64,000 nucleotides of DNA from Sphingomonas sp. (lineage in GTDB: Bacteria; Pseudomonadota; Alphaproteobacteria; Sphingomonadales; Sphingomonadaceae), in assembly GCA_003248865.1 (NCBI GenBank), contig QFPK01000002.1, forward strand, positions 124,001 through 188,000. Direction: 5' to 3'. The notes below the pieces were generated by a model, which saw only the letters and a program-made list of their open reading frames with translations, did not search any database and was not told where the DNA came from. This document shows positions 15,707 through 24,602 of the stretch, one piece after another (position 1 is the first letter of the stretch; the number at the start of each line of letters is the position of its first letter). Position numbers and translations under genes: made by a program.

Positions 15707-17815
15707 ATGAAATCCCTTCTTATGGCGTCTGCCGTTCTGACCGCCGCACCCTCTCTCGCCGCCACGAAGGCGGCCCCGGCCACCGCCGCCAAGGCCGAGC
15801 TGCCCTTCCTGCTGCAACCCTGGACCGGCCCGCACGGCGGGGTCCCGCCGTGGGACAAGGTGCAGCCCGAACAATTCCCGCCGGCCTTCGAAGTCGCCTT
15901 CGCGGACCTGCGCGCGGAAATCCGCATGATCGCAGACAACAAGGCCGCGCCGACCTTCGACAATGTGATCGGCGCGCTGGAATCGAGCGGGCAGCAGCTG
16001 GATCAGGTGTCCACCATGTTCGACCTGATGACGTCGAACATGAACAGCCCAGCCTATCAGGCGCTGGATCGGGAATGGAGCCCGAAGTTCGCCGCGCTCT
16101 ACGACGAAATCTCCATGGATCCCAAACTGTTCGCCCGCATCGACGCGCTGTATCAGAAGCGCGGGTCGCTGAAGCTGAACGCCATGCAGTTGCGCCTGCT
16201 GGAGCGCACGCATGACCGTTTCGTGCGCAGCGGGGCGAAGCTGTCGGACTCGGACAAGGCGCAGCTCGCCGGGATCAACCAGCAGCTCGCCACCCTGTTC
16301 ACCGATTTCAACCAGAAGCTGCTGCGCGACGAGGAAACCTCTCTGCCGGCGACCGAAGCGCAGATGAAGGGCGTGCCCGACGGCGTGAAGTCCGCGGCGC
16401 GCGCCGCGGCGCAAGAACGCACGCAGACGGGCTATGCCATCGTCAACACCCGCTCCGCCGTCGATCCGATCCTGACCTTCGCCGACGACCGCGCGTTGCG
16501 TGAAACGGTGTGGCGCGCCTTCGTGAACCGGGGCGACAACGGCGACGGCAACGACACCAACGCCACCATCGAGAAGATCGTGAAGCTGCGCGCCGACCGC
16601 GCGCATCTGCTGGGCTTCGCCACCCATGCCAACCTGCGCATGGCCGATACCATGGCGAAGGATCCGGCCCGCGCGGAAGACCTGATGATGCGGGTGTGGG
16701 GCCCGGCCGTCGCCCGGGTGCGCGAGGAAGTGGCCGACATGGAGAAGCTGTCGGGCTTCCCCATCGAGCCCTGGGACTATCTCTATTTCGCGGAGAAGGT
16801 TCGCAAGGCGCGCTATGACCTCTCGGCCGCAGAGACCAAGCCCTATTTCGAGCTGAACAACATGATCCAGGCGAGCTACTGGGCTGCCGGCCAGCTCTAT
16901 GGGCTGGAATTCAAGGAAGTCACGGGCACCATCCCCGTGTTCCAGCCGGACGTCCGGGTGTATGAGGTCACGCGCGGCGGCAAGCATGTCGCGCTCTTCT
17001 ATCGCGACGATTTCGCCCGCACCGGCAAGCGGTCAGGCGCGTGGATGACGACCTATCGCGGCCAGCGGAAGTTCCCGACCGTGCAGACGGCGCTGGCATC
17101 CAACAACAACAATTTCGCCAAACCCGGCGCGGGCGAGCCGGTGCTGATCAGCTATGACGATGCCGAGACGCTGTTCCACGAATTCGGCCATGCCATCCAT
17201 TATTTCCTGCAGGACATCACCTATCCGGGGCTGGGCAACACCCCGCGCGACTTCGTGGAATATCCCAGCCAGGTGAACGAGAACTGGCTGCTGACGCGCG
17301 AGGTGCTGGACCGGTTCGCCAAACATTATCAGACCGGCGAACCCATGCCCAAGGCGCTGGTCGACAAGATCGAGAAGTCGCAGACCTTCAATCAGGGCTA
17401 TGCGACGGTTTCCTATCTGTCGTCTGCCATCGTGGACATGAAGCTGCACCTGGTGAAGGACGGGGTGGTGAACCCCGATGCGTTCGAGCGCGACACGCTG
17501 GCGGCCATCGGCATGCCGAAGCAGATCGTGATGCGCCACCGGCTACCGCAGTTCAGCCATCTCTTCTCGGGCGACAGCTATTCGGCGGGCTATTATTCCT
17601 ACCTCTGGTCGGAAACGATGGATGCCGACACCTGGGCCGCGTTCGAGGAAGCGGGTTCCCCCTGGGACAAGGGCGTGGCCGACCGCTTCCGCACCATCCT
17701 GCTGTCCACCGGCAACGAAACCGACCGGGCGGAGGCCTATCGCGAATTCCGCGGCCGCGACCCGGATGTGAAGGCGCTGCTGAAGAAGCGCGGCTTCCCG
17801 GCGGACGGGAAGTAA
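15707..17815 (+). CDS. Periplasmic M3-family metallopeptidase (Dcp-like oligopeptidase)
   Basis: 702 residues from the ATG at 15707, with a signal peptide (MKSLLMASAVLTAAPSLAA). The zinc motif is HEFGH at about residues 491-495 (LFHEFGHAIHYFLQD), and FVEYPSQVNENW supplies the third ligand glutamate downstream, typical of Dcp/OpdA. It trims oligopeptides. An in-frame start 42 bp upstream lacks a signal peptide; AAGGTAGG precedes the chosen ATG. The 162 bp upstream hold no gene that I can support. Confidence 0.9.
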   Translation: MKSLLMASAVLTAAPSLAATKAAPATAAKAELPFLLQPWTGPHGGVPPWDKVQPEQFPPAFEVAFADLRAEIRMIADNKAAPTFDNVIGALESSGQQLDQVSTMFDLMTSNMNSPAYQALDREWSPKFAALYDEISMDPKLFARIDALYQKRGSLKLNAMQLRLLERTHDRFVRSGAKLSDSDKAQLAGINQQLATLFTDFNQKLLRDEETSLPATEAQMKGVPDGVKSAARAAAQERTQTGYAIVNTRSAVDPILTFADDRALRETVWRAFVNRGDNGDGNDTNATIEKIVKLRADRAHLLGFATHANLRMADTMAKDPARAEDLMMRVWGPAVARVREEVADMEKLSGFPIEPWDYLYFAEKVRKARYDLSAAETKPYFELNNMIQASYWAAGQLYGLEFKEVTGTIPVFQPDVRVYEVTRGGKHVALFYRDDFARTGKRSGAWMTTYRGQRKFPTVQTALASNNNNFAKPGAGEPVLISYDDAETLFHEFGHAIHYFLQDITYPGLGNTPRDFVEYPSQVNENWLLTREVLDRFAKHYQTGEPMPKALVDKIEKSQTFNQGYATVSYLSSAIVDMKLHLVKDGVVNPDAFERDTLAAIGMPKQIVMRHRLPQFSHLFSGDSYSAGYYSYLWSETMDADTWAAFEEAGSPWDKGVADRFRTILLSTGNETDRAEAYREFRGRDPDVKALLKKRGFPADGK

Positions 17816-17875
17816 GGCCGTTACAGGCTGGAATATGGGGTGGGTCCGCAAGGACTCGCCCTTTTTCCTGCCGTC

Positions 17876-17904
17876 TTGAGACTTTTCGCCCGACCGGCTA
17901 AGGG
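17876..17904 (+). promoter_or_regulatory. Promoter of efp
   Basis: TTGAGA (17876-17881), 17-bp spacer, TAAGGG (17899-17904) followed by CGC. The extended block CTAAGGGCGC recurs in the lptF promoter. The implied leader is about 37 nt, with AGGTGAA before the efp ATG. Confidence 0.6.
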
Positions 17905-17947
17905 CGCGGCCACATTTCGCTCTTTCCAGCTCTGCAGGTGAATCCCC

Positions 17948-18511
17948 ATGAAGATCAGCGGCGTGGACATTCGTCCCGGCAACATCATCGAATATGAAAA
18001 CGGCATCTGGCGTGCGGTGAAGACGCAGCACACCCAGCCCGGCAAGGGCGGCGCCTATATGCAGGTGGAGCTGAAGAACCTGATCGATGGCCGCAAGACC
18101 AACATCCGCTTCCGTTCGGCCGAAGTGGTGGAGCGGGTTCGCCTGGACACCAAGGACTTCCAGTATCTCTATGCCGAAGACGACAATCTCGTCTTCATGG
18201 ACAAGGACACCTACGATCAGGTGACGCTGCCGCGCGACCTGCTGGGCGACGCTGCCGCCTTCCTGAGCGACGGCATGGACGTGACGATGGAACTCTATGA
18301 CGAGCGCCCCATCAGCGTTCAGCTGCCCGATCAGGTGGAAGCGCTGATCGTGGAAGCCGACGCGGTGGTGAAGGGGCAGACTGCCTCTTCGTCGTACAAG
18401 CCCGCCGTGCTGGAAAATGGCGTGCGCGTGATGGTGCCGCCGCATATCGGGTCCGGCACCCGCATCGTGGTCGATGTGTACGAGCAAGCCTACGTCCGCC
18501 GGGCGGATTGA
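17948..18511 (+). CDS. efp: Elongation factor P
   Basis: 187 residues, three beta-barrel domains. It relieves ribosome stalling at polyproline. The N-terminal tip loop reads QPGKGGA with K33 as the candidate modified lysine; the C-terminal domain has the family segment PPHIGSGTRIVVD. No epmA or epmB modification gene lies nearby. The stop overlaps an alternative TTG for the next gene, but a better ATG follows at 18520. Confidence 0.96.
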   Translation: MKISGVDIRPGNIIEYENGIWRAVKTQHTQPGKGGAYMQVELKNLIDGRKTNIRFRSAEVVERVRLDTKDFQYLYAEDDNLVFMDKDTYDQVTLPRDLLGDAAAFLSDGMDVTMELYDERPISVQLPDQVEALIVEADAVVKGQTASSSYKPAVLENGVRVMVPPHIGSGTRIVVDVYEQAYVRRAD

Positions 18512-18519
18512 GGGTAGAC

Positions 18520-19317
18520 ATGTCGCAATCCGCCATCATCACCGTTATGGAACGGGCGTGCCGCAAGGCCGCCCCGCGCCTGCGCCGCGACTTCGGCGAA
18601 GTCAGCCAGCTCCAGGTCTCCCGCAAGGGGCCGGCCGATTTCGTGAGCCAGGCCGACAAGGCCGCTGAGCGCACGCTGCTGGAAGAGCTGCAGAAGGCGC
18701 GCCCGGGCTGGGGCTTCGTGCTGGAAGAGGGCGGTGAGATTCCGGGCGAGGAGGAAAACTCCCCCCGCTTCATCATCGATCCGCTGGATGGCACCTCCAA
18801 CTTCCTGCACGGCATCCCGCACTTCGCCATCTCCATCGGGGTGGAGCATATGGGCGTGGCGCTGGCGGGCATGGTCTATCAGCCGCTGACGGATGAGACC
18901 TTCTGGGCCGAGCGCGGGCGCGGGGCCTGGCTGCACAACGGCCGGCTGCGGGTGTCCGGCCGAAGCGACCTGTCTGAATCGCTGATCGCAACCGGAATCC
19001 CCTTCAAGGGCCATGGCGATCAGGACCAGTTCGAGCGCATCCTGAACAAGGTGATTCCCGAAGTGGCGGGCGTGCGCCGCTTCGGCGCGGCCAGCCTGGA
19101 TCTGGCCTGGGTCGCCGCCGGACGGTTCGACGGTTTCTGGGAGCAGGGGCTGTCGCACTGGGACGTCAGCGCAGGCATGCTGCTGGTGAAAGAGGCCGGC
19201 GGCTTCGTCTCGGACTTCCGCGGCGGAGAGAAAATGGTGGAGCGCCGGGAGCTGATTGCGGGCAATGATGTGCTGCATTCTCGCCTGCATCGACTGGTCG
19301 CCGGAGCCCTGCGTTAA
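18520..19317 (+). CDS. suhB: Inositol monophosphatase family protein (SuhB-like)
   Basis: 265 residues. Metal-site motifs are intact: DPLDGTSNFLHG (motif A) and WDVSAGMLLVKEAGG (motif B), with EEGGEIPGE upstream. Family members dephosphorylate myo-inositol monophosphate and related substrates, and SuhB also acts in rRNA antitermination. The ATG at 18520 has GAGGG upstream; the longer frame from TTG 18508 overlaps efp and is less likely. An inositol-1-phosphate pathway lies at 41304-44572, so a true role in inositol metabolism is possible. Confidence 0.9.
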   Translation: MSQSAIITVMERACRKAAPRLRRDFGEVSQLQVSRKGPADFVSQADKAAERTLLEELQKARPGWGFVLEEGGEIPGEEENSPRFIIDPLDGTSNFLHGIPHFAISIGVEHMGVALAGMVYQPLTDETFWAERGRGAWLHNGRLRVSGRSDLSESLIATGIPFKGHGDQDQFERILNKVIPEVAGVRRFGAASLDLAWVAAGRFDGFWEQGLSHWDVSAGMLLVKEAGGFVSDFRGGEKMVERRELIAGNDVLHSRLHRLVAGALR

Positions 19318-19390
19318 AGCACATGATTTGCAATAGCGGCCATGTCTGAAAAACATGACCAAAGTTGTAATTGTGCAATGCGGCAAAGGC

Positions 19391-19419
19391 TTGCCGAGCC
19401 CATTTCTCAGGCCTAGAGA
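19391..19419 (+). promoter_or_regulatory. Promoter of the nuo operon, placing +1 at the nuoA ATG
   Basis: TTGCCG (19391-19396), 17-bp spacer, TAGAGA (19414-19419). Six bases separate the -10 from the nuoA ATG at 19426, so transcription should begin at or within a base of the A of ATG. No Shine-Dalgarno sequence is available. An imperfect hairpin (GGCCATGT/ACATGACC) lies about 50 bp upstream. Confidence 0.6.
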
Positions 19420-19425
19420 CGCGCC

Positions 19426-19821
19426 ATGTCCGACCTGACTGACATCGGCCGGGAGTATCTCCCGATTCTCCTTTTCTTCGGCGTTGCGATCGCCTTCGCG
19501 GCTATCTTCGCCGGCCTGCCCATCCTGGTGTCGAACCTGGTTGGCACCAACAAGCCCTATGCCGACAAGCTGACCGAGTATGAGAGCGGCTTCTCCGCCT
19601 TCTCGTCCGCGCGCGGCCAGTTCGATGTGCGCTTCTATCTGGTGTCGATCCTGTTCATCATCTTCGATCTGGAAGTCGCCTTCCTGTTCCCCTGGGCCGT
19701 CAGCCTGGCGCATATGGGGCCGGAGCTGTATTTCGCCTGGGGTTCGATGATGCTGTTCCTGGGCGTCCTCACCGTCGGCTTCATCTATGAATGGAAGAAG
19801 GGGGCGCTGGATTGGGAATGA
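19426..19821 (+). CDS. nuoA: NADH-quinone oxidoreductase subunit A
   Basis: 131 residues with three membrane helices. The conserved loop KLTEYESGFSAF (with the acidic pair and the Cys position replaced by Phe/Ala) and FLFPWAVSL mark NuoA/ND3. It heads the 14-subunit complex I operon, which oxidises NADH, reduces ubiquinone and pumps protons. There is no ribosome-binding site; see the promoter ending 6 bp upstream. The stop overlaps the nuoB start by 4 bp. Confidence 0.96.
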   Translation: MSDLTDIGREYLPILLFFGVAIAFAAIFAGLPILVSNLVGTNKPYADKLTEYESGFSAFSSARGQFDVRFYLVSILFIIFDLEVAFLFPWAVSLAHMGPELYFAWGSMMLFLGVLTVGFIYEWKKGALDWE

Positions 19822-20372
19822 GCAGCACCACGCTTATCAATCCTGACGGCACGGCGCTGTCCCGCGATCTCGTCGGGCAGGACCAGTTTTTCGCCGACGT
19901 GAATTCCGAGCTTTCGAACAAGGGTTTCCTTGTGACGAGCCTGGAAGACCTCACCACCTGGGCGCGCACCGGTTCGCTCTGGTGGATGACCTTCGGGCTC
20001 GCCTGCTGCGCGGTGGAAATGATGCACGCCTCCATGCCCGACTGGGATATGGAGCGCTTCGGCGCCGCCCCGCGCGCATCGCCGCGCCAGTCCGACGTGA
20101 TGATCGTGGCCGGCACGCTGTGCAACAAGATGGCCCCGGCCCTGCGCCGCGTGTACGATCAGATGCCCGAGCCGCGCTATGTGATTTCCATGGGCAGCTG
20201 CGCCAACGGCGGCGGCTATTATCACTACAGCTATTCGGTGGTTCGCGGCTGCGACCGCATCGTGCCGGTGGACATCTATGTGCCCGGCTGTCCGCCCACC
20301 GCCGAAGCGCTGCTTTACGGCATCATGGCCCTGCAGCGGAAAATCCGCCGCCAGGGCACGTTCGAGCGTTGA
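19818..20372 (+). CDS. nuoB: NADH-quinone oxidoreductase subunit B
   Basis: 184 residues. It carries cluster N2, the last iron-sulfur centre before quinone: GLACCAVEMMH gives the adjacent cysteines, with further cysteines in MGSCANGGG and VPGCPPTAE. The ATG at 19818 overlaps the nuoA stop; the upstream extension of the frame is nuoA sequence read out of frame. Confidence 0.97.
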   Translation: MSSTTLINPDGTALSRDLVGQDQFFADVNSELSNKGFLVTSLEDLTTWARTGSLWWMTFGLACCAVEMMHASMPDWDMERFGAAPRASPRQSDVMIVAGTLCNKMAPALRRVYDQMPEPRYVISMGSCANGGGYYHYSYSVVRGCDRIVPVDIYVPGCPPTAEALLYGIMALQRKIRRQGTFER

Positions 20373-20377
20373 CCCTG

Positions 20378-21001
20378 ATGTCGCATCTTCCCCAGATTCC
20401 CGGCAATGCAGGCATCGCGGACCGCGCGCGTGCGATCCTTGGGCCCGACCTGATCGAGGCGACCGAGGTCGTCGGCGAGCTGACGCTGGTGGTGAACCGC
20501 GAGGCGGCCGGATCGGTGCTGCAGCAGCTGCGCGACACGCCCGACCTGGCCTATGAGCAGCTGCTGGACATCGCCGGCGCCGACTATCCCGAGCGGGCCG
20601 AGCGGCTGGAAGTGAACTGGCACCTGCTCAGCCTGAAGCACAACCGGCGCATCCGGGTGAAGGTGCTGACGGACGAGGTGAAATCCGTCCCCTCCGTCAC
20701 CAGCCTGTGGCCCAATGCCGGCTGGCTGGAGCGCGAGGTGTGGGATTGCTACGGCGTGCTGTTCGAGGGCAACCCCGACCTGCGCCGCATCCTCACCGAC
20801 TATGGCTTTGAAGGTCATCCGTTCCGCAAGGACTTCCCGCTGACCGGCCATGTGGAGCTGCGTTATTCGGAAGAACAGGGCCGGGTGGTCTATGAGCCGG
20901 TGAAGCTGAAGCAGGATTTCCGCAGCTTCGATTTCCTCAGCCCCTGGGAAGGCCAGTGGAAGCTCCCGGGCGACGAAAAAGCTGAAGGGGACGGCGCATG
21001 A
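20378..21001 (+). CDS. nuoC: NADH-quinone oxidoreductase subunit C
   Basis: 207 residues, a hydrophilic arm subunit. The signature WPNAGWLEREVWDCYGVLFEGN and HPFRKDFPLTG are present. It is separate from nuoD (not a nuoCD fusion), as in other Alphaproteobacteria. The stop overlaps the nuoD ATG at 20998. Confidence 0.96.
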   Translation: MSHLPQIPGNAGIADRARAILGPDLIEATEVVGELTLVVNREAAGSVLQQLRDTPDLAYEQLLDIAGADYPERAERLEVNWHLLSLKHNRRIRVKVLTDEVKSVPSVTSLWPNAGWLEREVWDCYGVLFEGNPDLRRILTDYGFEGHPFRKDFPLTGHVELRYSEEQGRVVYEPVKLKQDFRSFDFLSPWEGQWKLPGDEKAEGDGA

Positions 21002-22233
21002 CCGAGGTTCTCGACGGCGAGATCATTCTGGACCCGACGCTGGTTGCGGCGGACACCAAGATCCAGAACTACATGATCAACTTCGGGCCCCAGCACCCGG
21101 CCGCGCACGGCGTGCTGCGGCTGGTGATGGTGCTGGACGGCGAGATCATCGAGCGGTGCGATCCGCACATCGGCCTGCTGCATCGCGGCACCGAGAAGCT
21201 GATCGAGTACAAGACCTATCTTCAGGCGCTGCCCTATATGGACCGCCTGGATTACTGCAGCCCGATGTCGATGGAGCACAGCTATGTGCTCGCCATCGAG
21301 AAGCTGCTGGGCGTGGACGTGCCGATCCGCGGCCAGCTGATCCGGGTTCTGTTCGCGGAACTGATGCGCATTTCCAACCACATCATGAATGTGGGCGCGC
21401 ATGTGATGGACGTGGGCGGCCTCACGCCCATTCTCTGGCTGTTCGCGGAACGGGAACGCATCTACCAATTCTCCGAGCGGGTGTCGGGCGCGCGCATGCA
21501 CGCGGCCTATTTCCGCCCCGGCGGCGTCCATCAGGACCTGCCGGCGGGCCTCGCCGAGGACATCCGTGCCTGGGCGGCAGAGTTCCCCAAGGTGCTGAAC
21601 GACGTGCAGGCGCTGGCCGGCGACAACCGCATCTTCAAGCAGCGCAACGTCGACATCGGCGTGATCAGCGCTAAGGACGCCATCGCCTGGGGCTTCACCG
21701 GCCCCTGCATCCGCGGCTCCGGCATTCCCTGGGATCTGCGCAAGTCGCAGCCCTATGAATGCTATGCCGATCTGGAGTTCGACGTGCCCGTCGGCAACAA
21801 CGGCGACTGCTATGATCGCTGGATGGTGCGGATGGAGGAAATGCGCCAGTCGCTGCGGCTGGTGGAGCAGTGCCTCAACCGCCTCGCGCATTGCGAGGGC
21901 GAGCCGGTCTCGTCGCTGGACCGCAAGGTGTCGCCGCCGAAGCGGGGCGAGATGAAGCGCTCGATGGAGGCGCTGATCCACCACTTCAAGCTCTACACGG
22001 AGGGCTTCAAGGTGCCCGCCGGCGAAGTCTATGTGGCGACCGAAAGCCCCAAGGGCGAGTTCGGCATCTATCTGGTGTCCGACGGCACCAACAAACCCTA
22101 TCGCTGCCATATCCGGGCGACGGGGATGAGCCACCTGCAGGCGATGGACTTCCTGCTGAAGGGGCACATGCTGGCCGATGCGCCGGCCGTGCTCGGCTCG
22201 CTGGATATCGTGTTCGGGGAAGTCGACCGGTGA
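20998..22233 (+). CDS. nuoD: NADH-quinone oxidoreductase subunit D
   Basis: 411 residues, the 49-kDa homologue forming the quinone site with NuoB. It contains FGPQHPAAHGVLRLV, GLLHRGTEKL, and the C-terminal DIVFGEVDR typical of the family. Its stop overlaps, as GTGA, the start of an unrelated low-GC lipoprotein gene that separates it from nuoE. Confidence 0.97.
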   Translation: MTEVLDGEIILDPTLVAADTKIQNYMINFGPQHPAAHGVLRLVMVLDGEIIERCDPHIGLLHRGTEKLIEYKTYLQALPYMDRLDYCSPMSMEHSYVLAIEKLLGVDVPIRGQLIRVLFAELMRISNHIMNVGAHVMDVGGLTPILWLFAERERIYQFSERVSGARMHAAYFRPGGVHQDLPAGLAEDIRAWAAEFPKVLNDVQALAGDNRIFKQRNVDIGVISAKDAIAWGFTGPCIRGSGIPWDLRKSQPYECYADLEFDVPVGNNGDCYDRWMVRMEEMRQSLRLVEQCLNRLAHCEGEPVSSLDRKVSPPKRGEMKRSMEALIHHFKLYTEGFKVPAGEVYVATESPKGEFGIYLVSDGTNKPYRCHIRATGMSHLQAMDFLLKGHMLADAPAVLGSLDIVFGEVDR

Positions 22234-22646
22234 CCCGAATATTATTGATTCTTGGAATGCTTTCCTTGGCAGGTTGCCAAGATATTCCGTTTGTATCTGA
22301 TCAGTGTCAGGCAGAGATTAAGAAGAATGTTATCAACCCGGAAACGGTTGAATTTTTTGAGAAGTCGGATTCCAGCTTGGCGGAATTTGAAGAATCTGTG
22401 TTTCGTTCTCTGAAAGAGGAAATGCTCAGCAAGGTGGATTGGTCTGAGAGATCTGATCGACAGTACGAGATAGAGTCGGAAGCCAGATCAATTTCGACTG
22501 CGTTGGCAAAGGATAATTCTGATGCGAGTTTTGTCAGAATTAGGATGAAGGCCGATGGTCGTCTTGGCAACAAGATTACGGCGCATATGATTTGCGCCAA
22601 GAAAAAGAACTCGTGCACGTGTGTGCAAGAGGCGGGGACTCTCTGA
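22230..22646 (+). CDS. Low-GC lipoprotein of unknown function inside the nuo operon
   Basis: 138 residues from GTG at 22230. The N-terminus (MTRILLILGMLSLAGC) is a short lipoprotein signal with lipobox LAGC, so the mature protein would begin at Cys16. The rest is hydrophilic, rich in Glu, Ser and Lys, with four further cysteines (DQC, MIC, SCTC). Base composition differs sharply from nuo: 25 of the 60 bases from 22381 are G/C, against 38 of the 60 from 21121 in nuoD. It shares GTGA with nuoD and TGATG with nuoE, so it is translated as part of the operon. I recognise no family. Confidence 0.75.
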   Translation: MTRILLILGMLSLAGCQDIPFVSDQCQAEIKKNVINPETVEFFEKSDSSLAEFEESVFRSLKEEMLSKVDWSERSDRQYEIESEARSISTALAKDNSDASFVRIRMKADGRLGNKITAHMICAKKKNSCTCVQEAGTL

Positions 22647-23260
22647 TGGCTGCGTCATCTCAAACAGATGTATTCGAGTCTGATTTCAAATGGACCGACG
22701 CCAACGCCCAGGAGGCGGAGCGCATCATCGGTCGCTATCCCAAGGGGCGCGCCAATTCGGCGATCATGCCGCTTCTGTGGCTGGCGCAATATCAGGTGAA
22801 GGACATGACCGGGGTGGCCTGGCTGCCGCTGCCGGTGATCGAATATGTCGCCGGTCAGATCGGGATGCCGATCATCCGCGCGCTCGAAGTCGCGACCTTC
22901 TACACCATGTACAATCTGAAGCCCGTGGGCCGCTTCCATGTGCAGGTGTGCGGCACCACGCCCTGCATGCTGCGCGGATCGGATGACGTGCTGCGCGCCT
23001 GCGCCGACAAGGGGCTGAAGAAGGGCGAAGTGACCAACGGCGGCCTGTTCACCCTGACAGAGGTGGAATGCCTGGGCGCCTGCGCCAATGCGCCGATGGT
23101 GCAGATCAACGACGACAATTATGAAGACCTCACCTACCAGACGATGGCCGCGATCCTGGAGGACCTGATCGCCGGGCGCACGCCGAAGGCGGGCAGCCAG
23201 ATCGGCCGCACCGCGAGCTGCCCCGAGGGCGGCGCGACGAGCCTGAAAGAGATCGCCTGA
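22646..23260 (+). CDS. nuoE: NADH-quinone oxidoreductase subunit E
   Basis: 204 residues, thioredoxin-like fold with cluster N1a. Ligands are in CGTTPC and CLGACANAP. The ATG at 22646 shares one base with the preceding lipoprotein stop; the frame upstream of that is lipoprotein sequence in another register. It works with NuoF and NuoG in the NADH-dehydrogenase module. Confidence 0.95.
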   Translation: MAASSQTDVFESDFKWTDANAQEAERIIGRYPKGRANSAIMPLLWLAQYQVKDMTGVAWLPLPVIEYVAGQIGMPIIRALEVATFYTMYNLKPVGRFHVQVCGTTPCMLRGSDDVLRACADKGLKKGEVTNGGLFTLTEVECLGACANAPMVQINDDNYEDLTYQTMAAILEDLIAGRTPKAGSQIGRTASCPEGGATSLKEIA

Positions 23261-23294
23261 TGCTCGCCGGCCTGTTCAGAAGGATCACTCGCTG

Positions 23295-24602
23295 ATGCTC
23301 GCCGATCGCGATCGCATTTTCACGAACCTTTACGGCTTCCAGCCGTGGGGGATCGAGCATGCCATGAAGCGCGGCGACTGGGCCGACACCAAGGAACTGA
23401 TGGCGCGCGGGCAGGATACCATCATCCAGCAGGTGAAGGATTCCGGCCTTCGCGGGCGGGGCGGTGCCGGCTTCTCCACCGGCACCAAGTGGAGCTTCAT
23501 GCCCAAGGAATCGAAGGACGGCCGTCCTTCGTTCCTGGTGATCAACGCCGATGAATCCGAGCCCGGCTCCTGCAAGGACCGGGAGATCATCCGCCACGAT
23601 CCGCACAAGCTGATCGAAGGCGCGCTGATCGCCGGTTATGCGATGCGGGCGCGCGCGGCCTATATCTACATCCGCGGCGAATATATCCGCGAAGCCGAAG
23701 TGCTGTTCGCCGCCGTGGAAGAGGCCTATGCCAAGGGCTTCCTGGGCAAGAACGCCAGCGGCAGCGGCTATGATTTCGACGTGTTCGTCCATCGCGGCGG
23801 CGGCGCCTATATCTGCGGCGAAGAAACCGCGATGATCGAGAGCTTGGAAGGCAAGAAGGGCCAGCCGCGCCTGAAGCCCCCGTTCCCGGCCGGCGCGGGC
23901 CTTTATGGCTGCCCCACCACGGTGAACAATGTGGAATCCATCGCGGTTGTGCCCACCATCCTGCGGCGCGGGCATGACTGGTTCGCCGGCATCGGCCGCC
24001 CCAACAATCTGGGCACCAAGCTGTTCCAGATTTCCGGCCATGTGAACAAGCCGTGCGTGGTGGAAGATGCCATGGGCATCTCCTTCCGCGACCTCATCGA
24101 AACCCACTGCGGCGGCATTCGTGGCGGCTGGGACAATCTGCTGGCGGTGATCCCGGGCGGTTCGTCTGTGCCGCTGGTGCCCGCGCACCAGATCATCGAC
24201 GCACCGATGGATTTCGACGGCCTGCGCGAACTGAAATCCGGCCTTGGCACGGCAGCGGTGATCGTGATGGACAAGTCCACCGACATCGTCCGCGCGATTG
24301 CCCGCCTGTCCTACTTCTACAAGCATGAGAGCTGCGGCCAGTGCACGCCCTGCCGCGAAGGTACCGGCTGGATGTGGCGGGTGATGGAGCGCTTGGTGAC
24401 GGGCGACGCCGAACCTTCGGAAATCGACCTGCTGCTGGAAGTGACCACCCAGGTGGAAGGCCACACCATCTGCGCGCTGGGTGATGCCGCGGCCTGGCCG
24501 ATCCAGGGCCTGATCCGGCACTTCCGGCCTGAAATTGAATCCCGCATTGCGAAGCGCCGCAGTTTTGTCAGCATAGCAGGTGTCGCGGAGGCGGCAGAGT
24601 GA
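23295..24602 (+). CDS. nuoF: NADH-quinone oxidoreductase subunit F
   Basis: 435 residues, binding NADH, FMN and cluster N3. GLRGRGGAGFSTGTKW (about 51-66) is the nucleotide/FMN glycine loop; ESCGQCTPCREGTGW (about 345-357) with HTICALGD provides the 4Fe-4S cysteines. It lies 34 bp after nuoE, with an 11-codon ORF between them. Its stop overlaps the GTG of a small inserted gene. Confidence 0.97.
   Translation: MLADRDRIFTNLYGFQPWGIEHAMKRGDWADTKELMARGQDTIIQQVKDSGLRGRGGAGFSTGTKWSFMPKESKDGRPSFLVINADESEPGSCKDREIIRHDPHKLIEGALIAGYAMRARAAYIYIRGEYIREAEVLFAAVEEAYAKGFLGKNASGSGYDFDVFVHRGGGAYICGEETAMIESLEGKKGQPRLKPPFPAGAGLYGCPTTVNNVESIAVVPTILRRGHDWFAGIGRPNNLGTKLFQISGHVNKPCVVEDAMGISFRDLIETHCGGIRGGWDNLLAVIPGGSSVPLVPAHQIIDAPMDFDGLRELKSGLGTAAVIVMDKSTDIVRAIARLSYFYKHESCGQCTPCREGTGWMWRVMERLVTGDAEPSEIDLLLEVTTQVEGHTICALGDAAAWPIQGLIRHFRPEIESRIAKRRSFVSIAGVAEAAE

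Noticed and set aside
13685..16987. A 1100-codon minus-strand open frame opposite thiE and the two peptidases
   Set aside because: It lies entirely antisense to clear genes and reads as Arg/His/Gln-rich GC-shadow sequence without domains.
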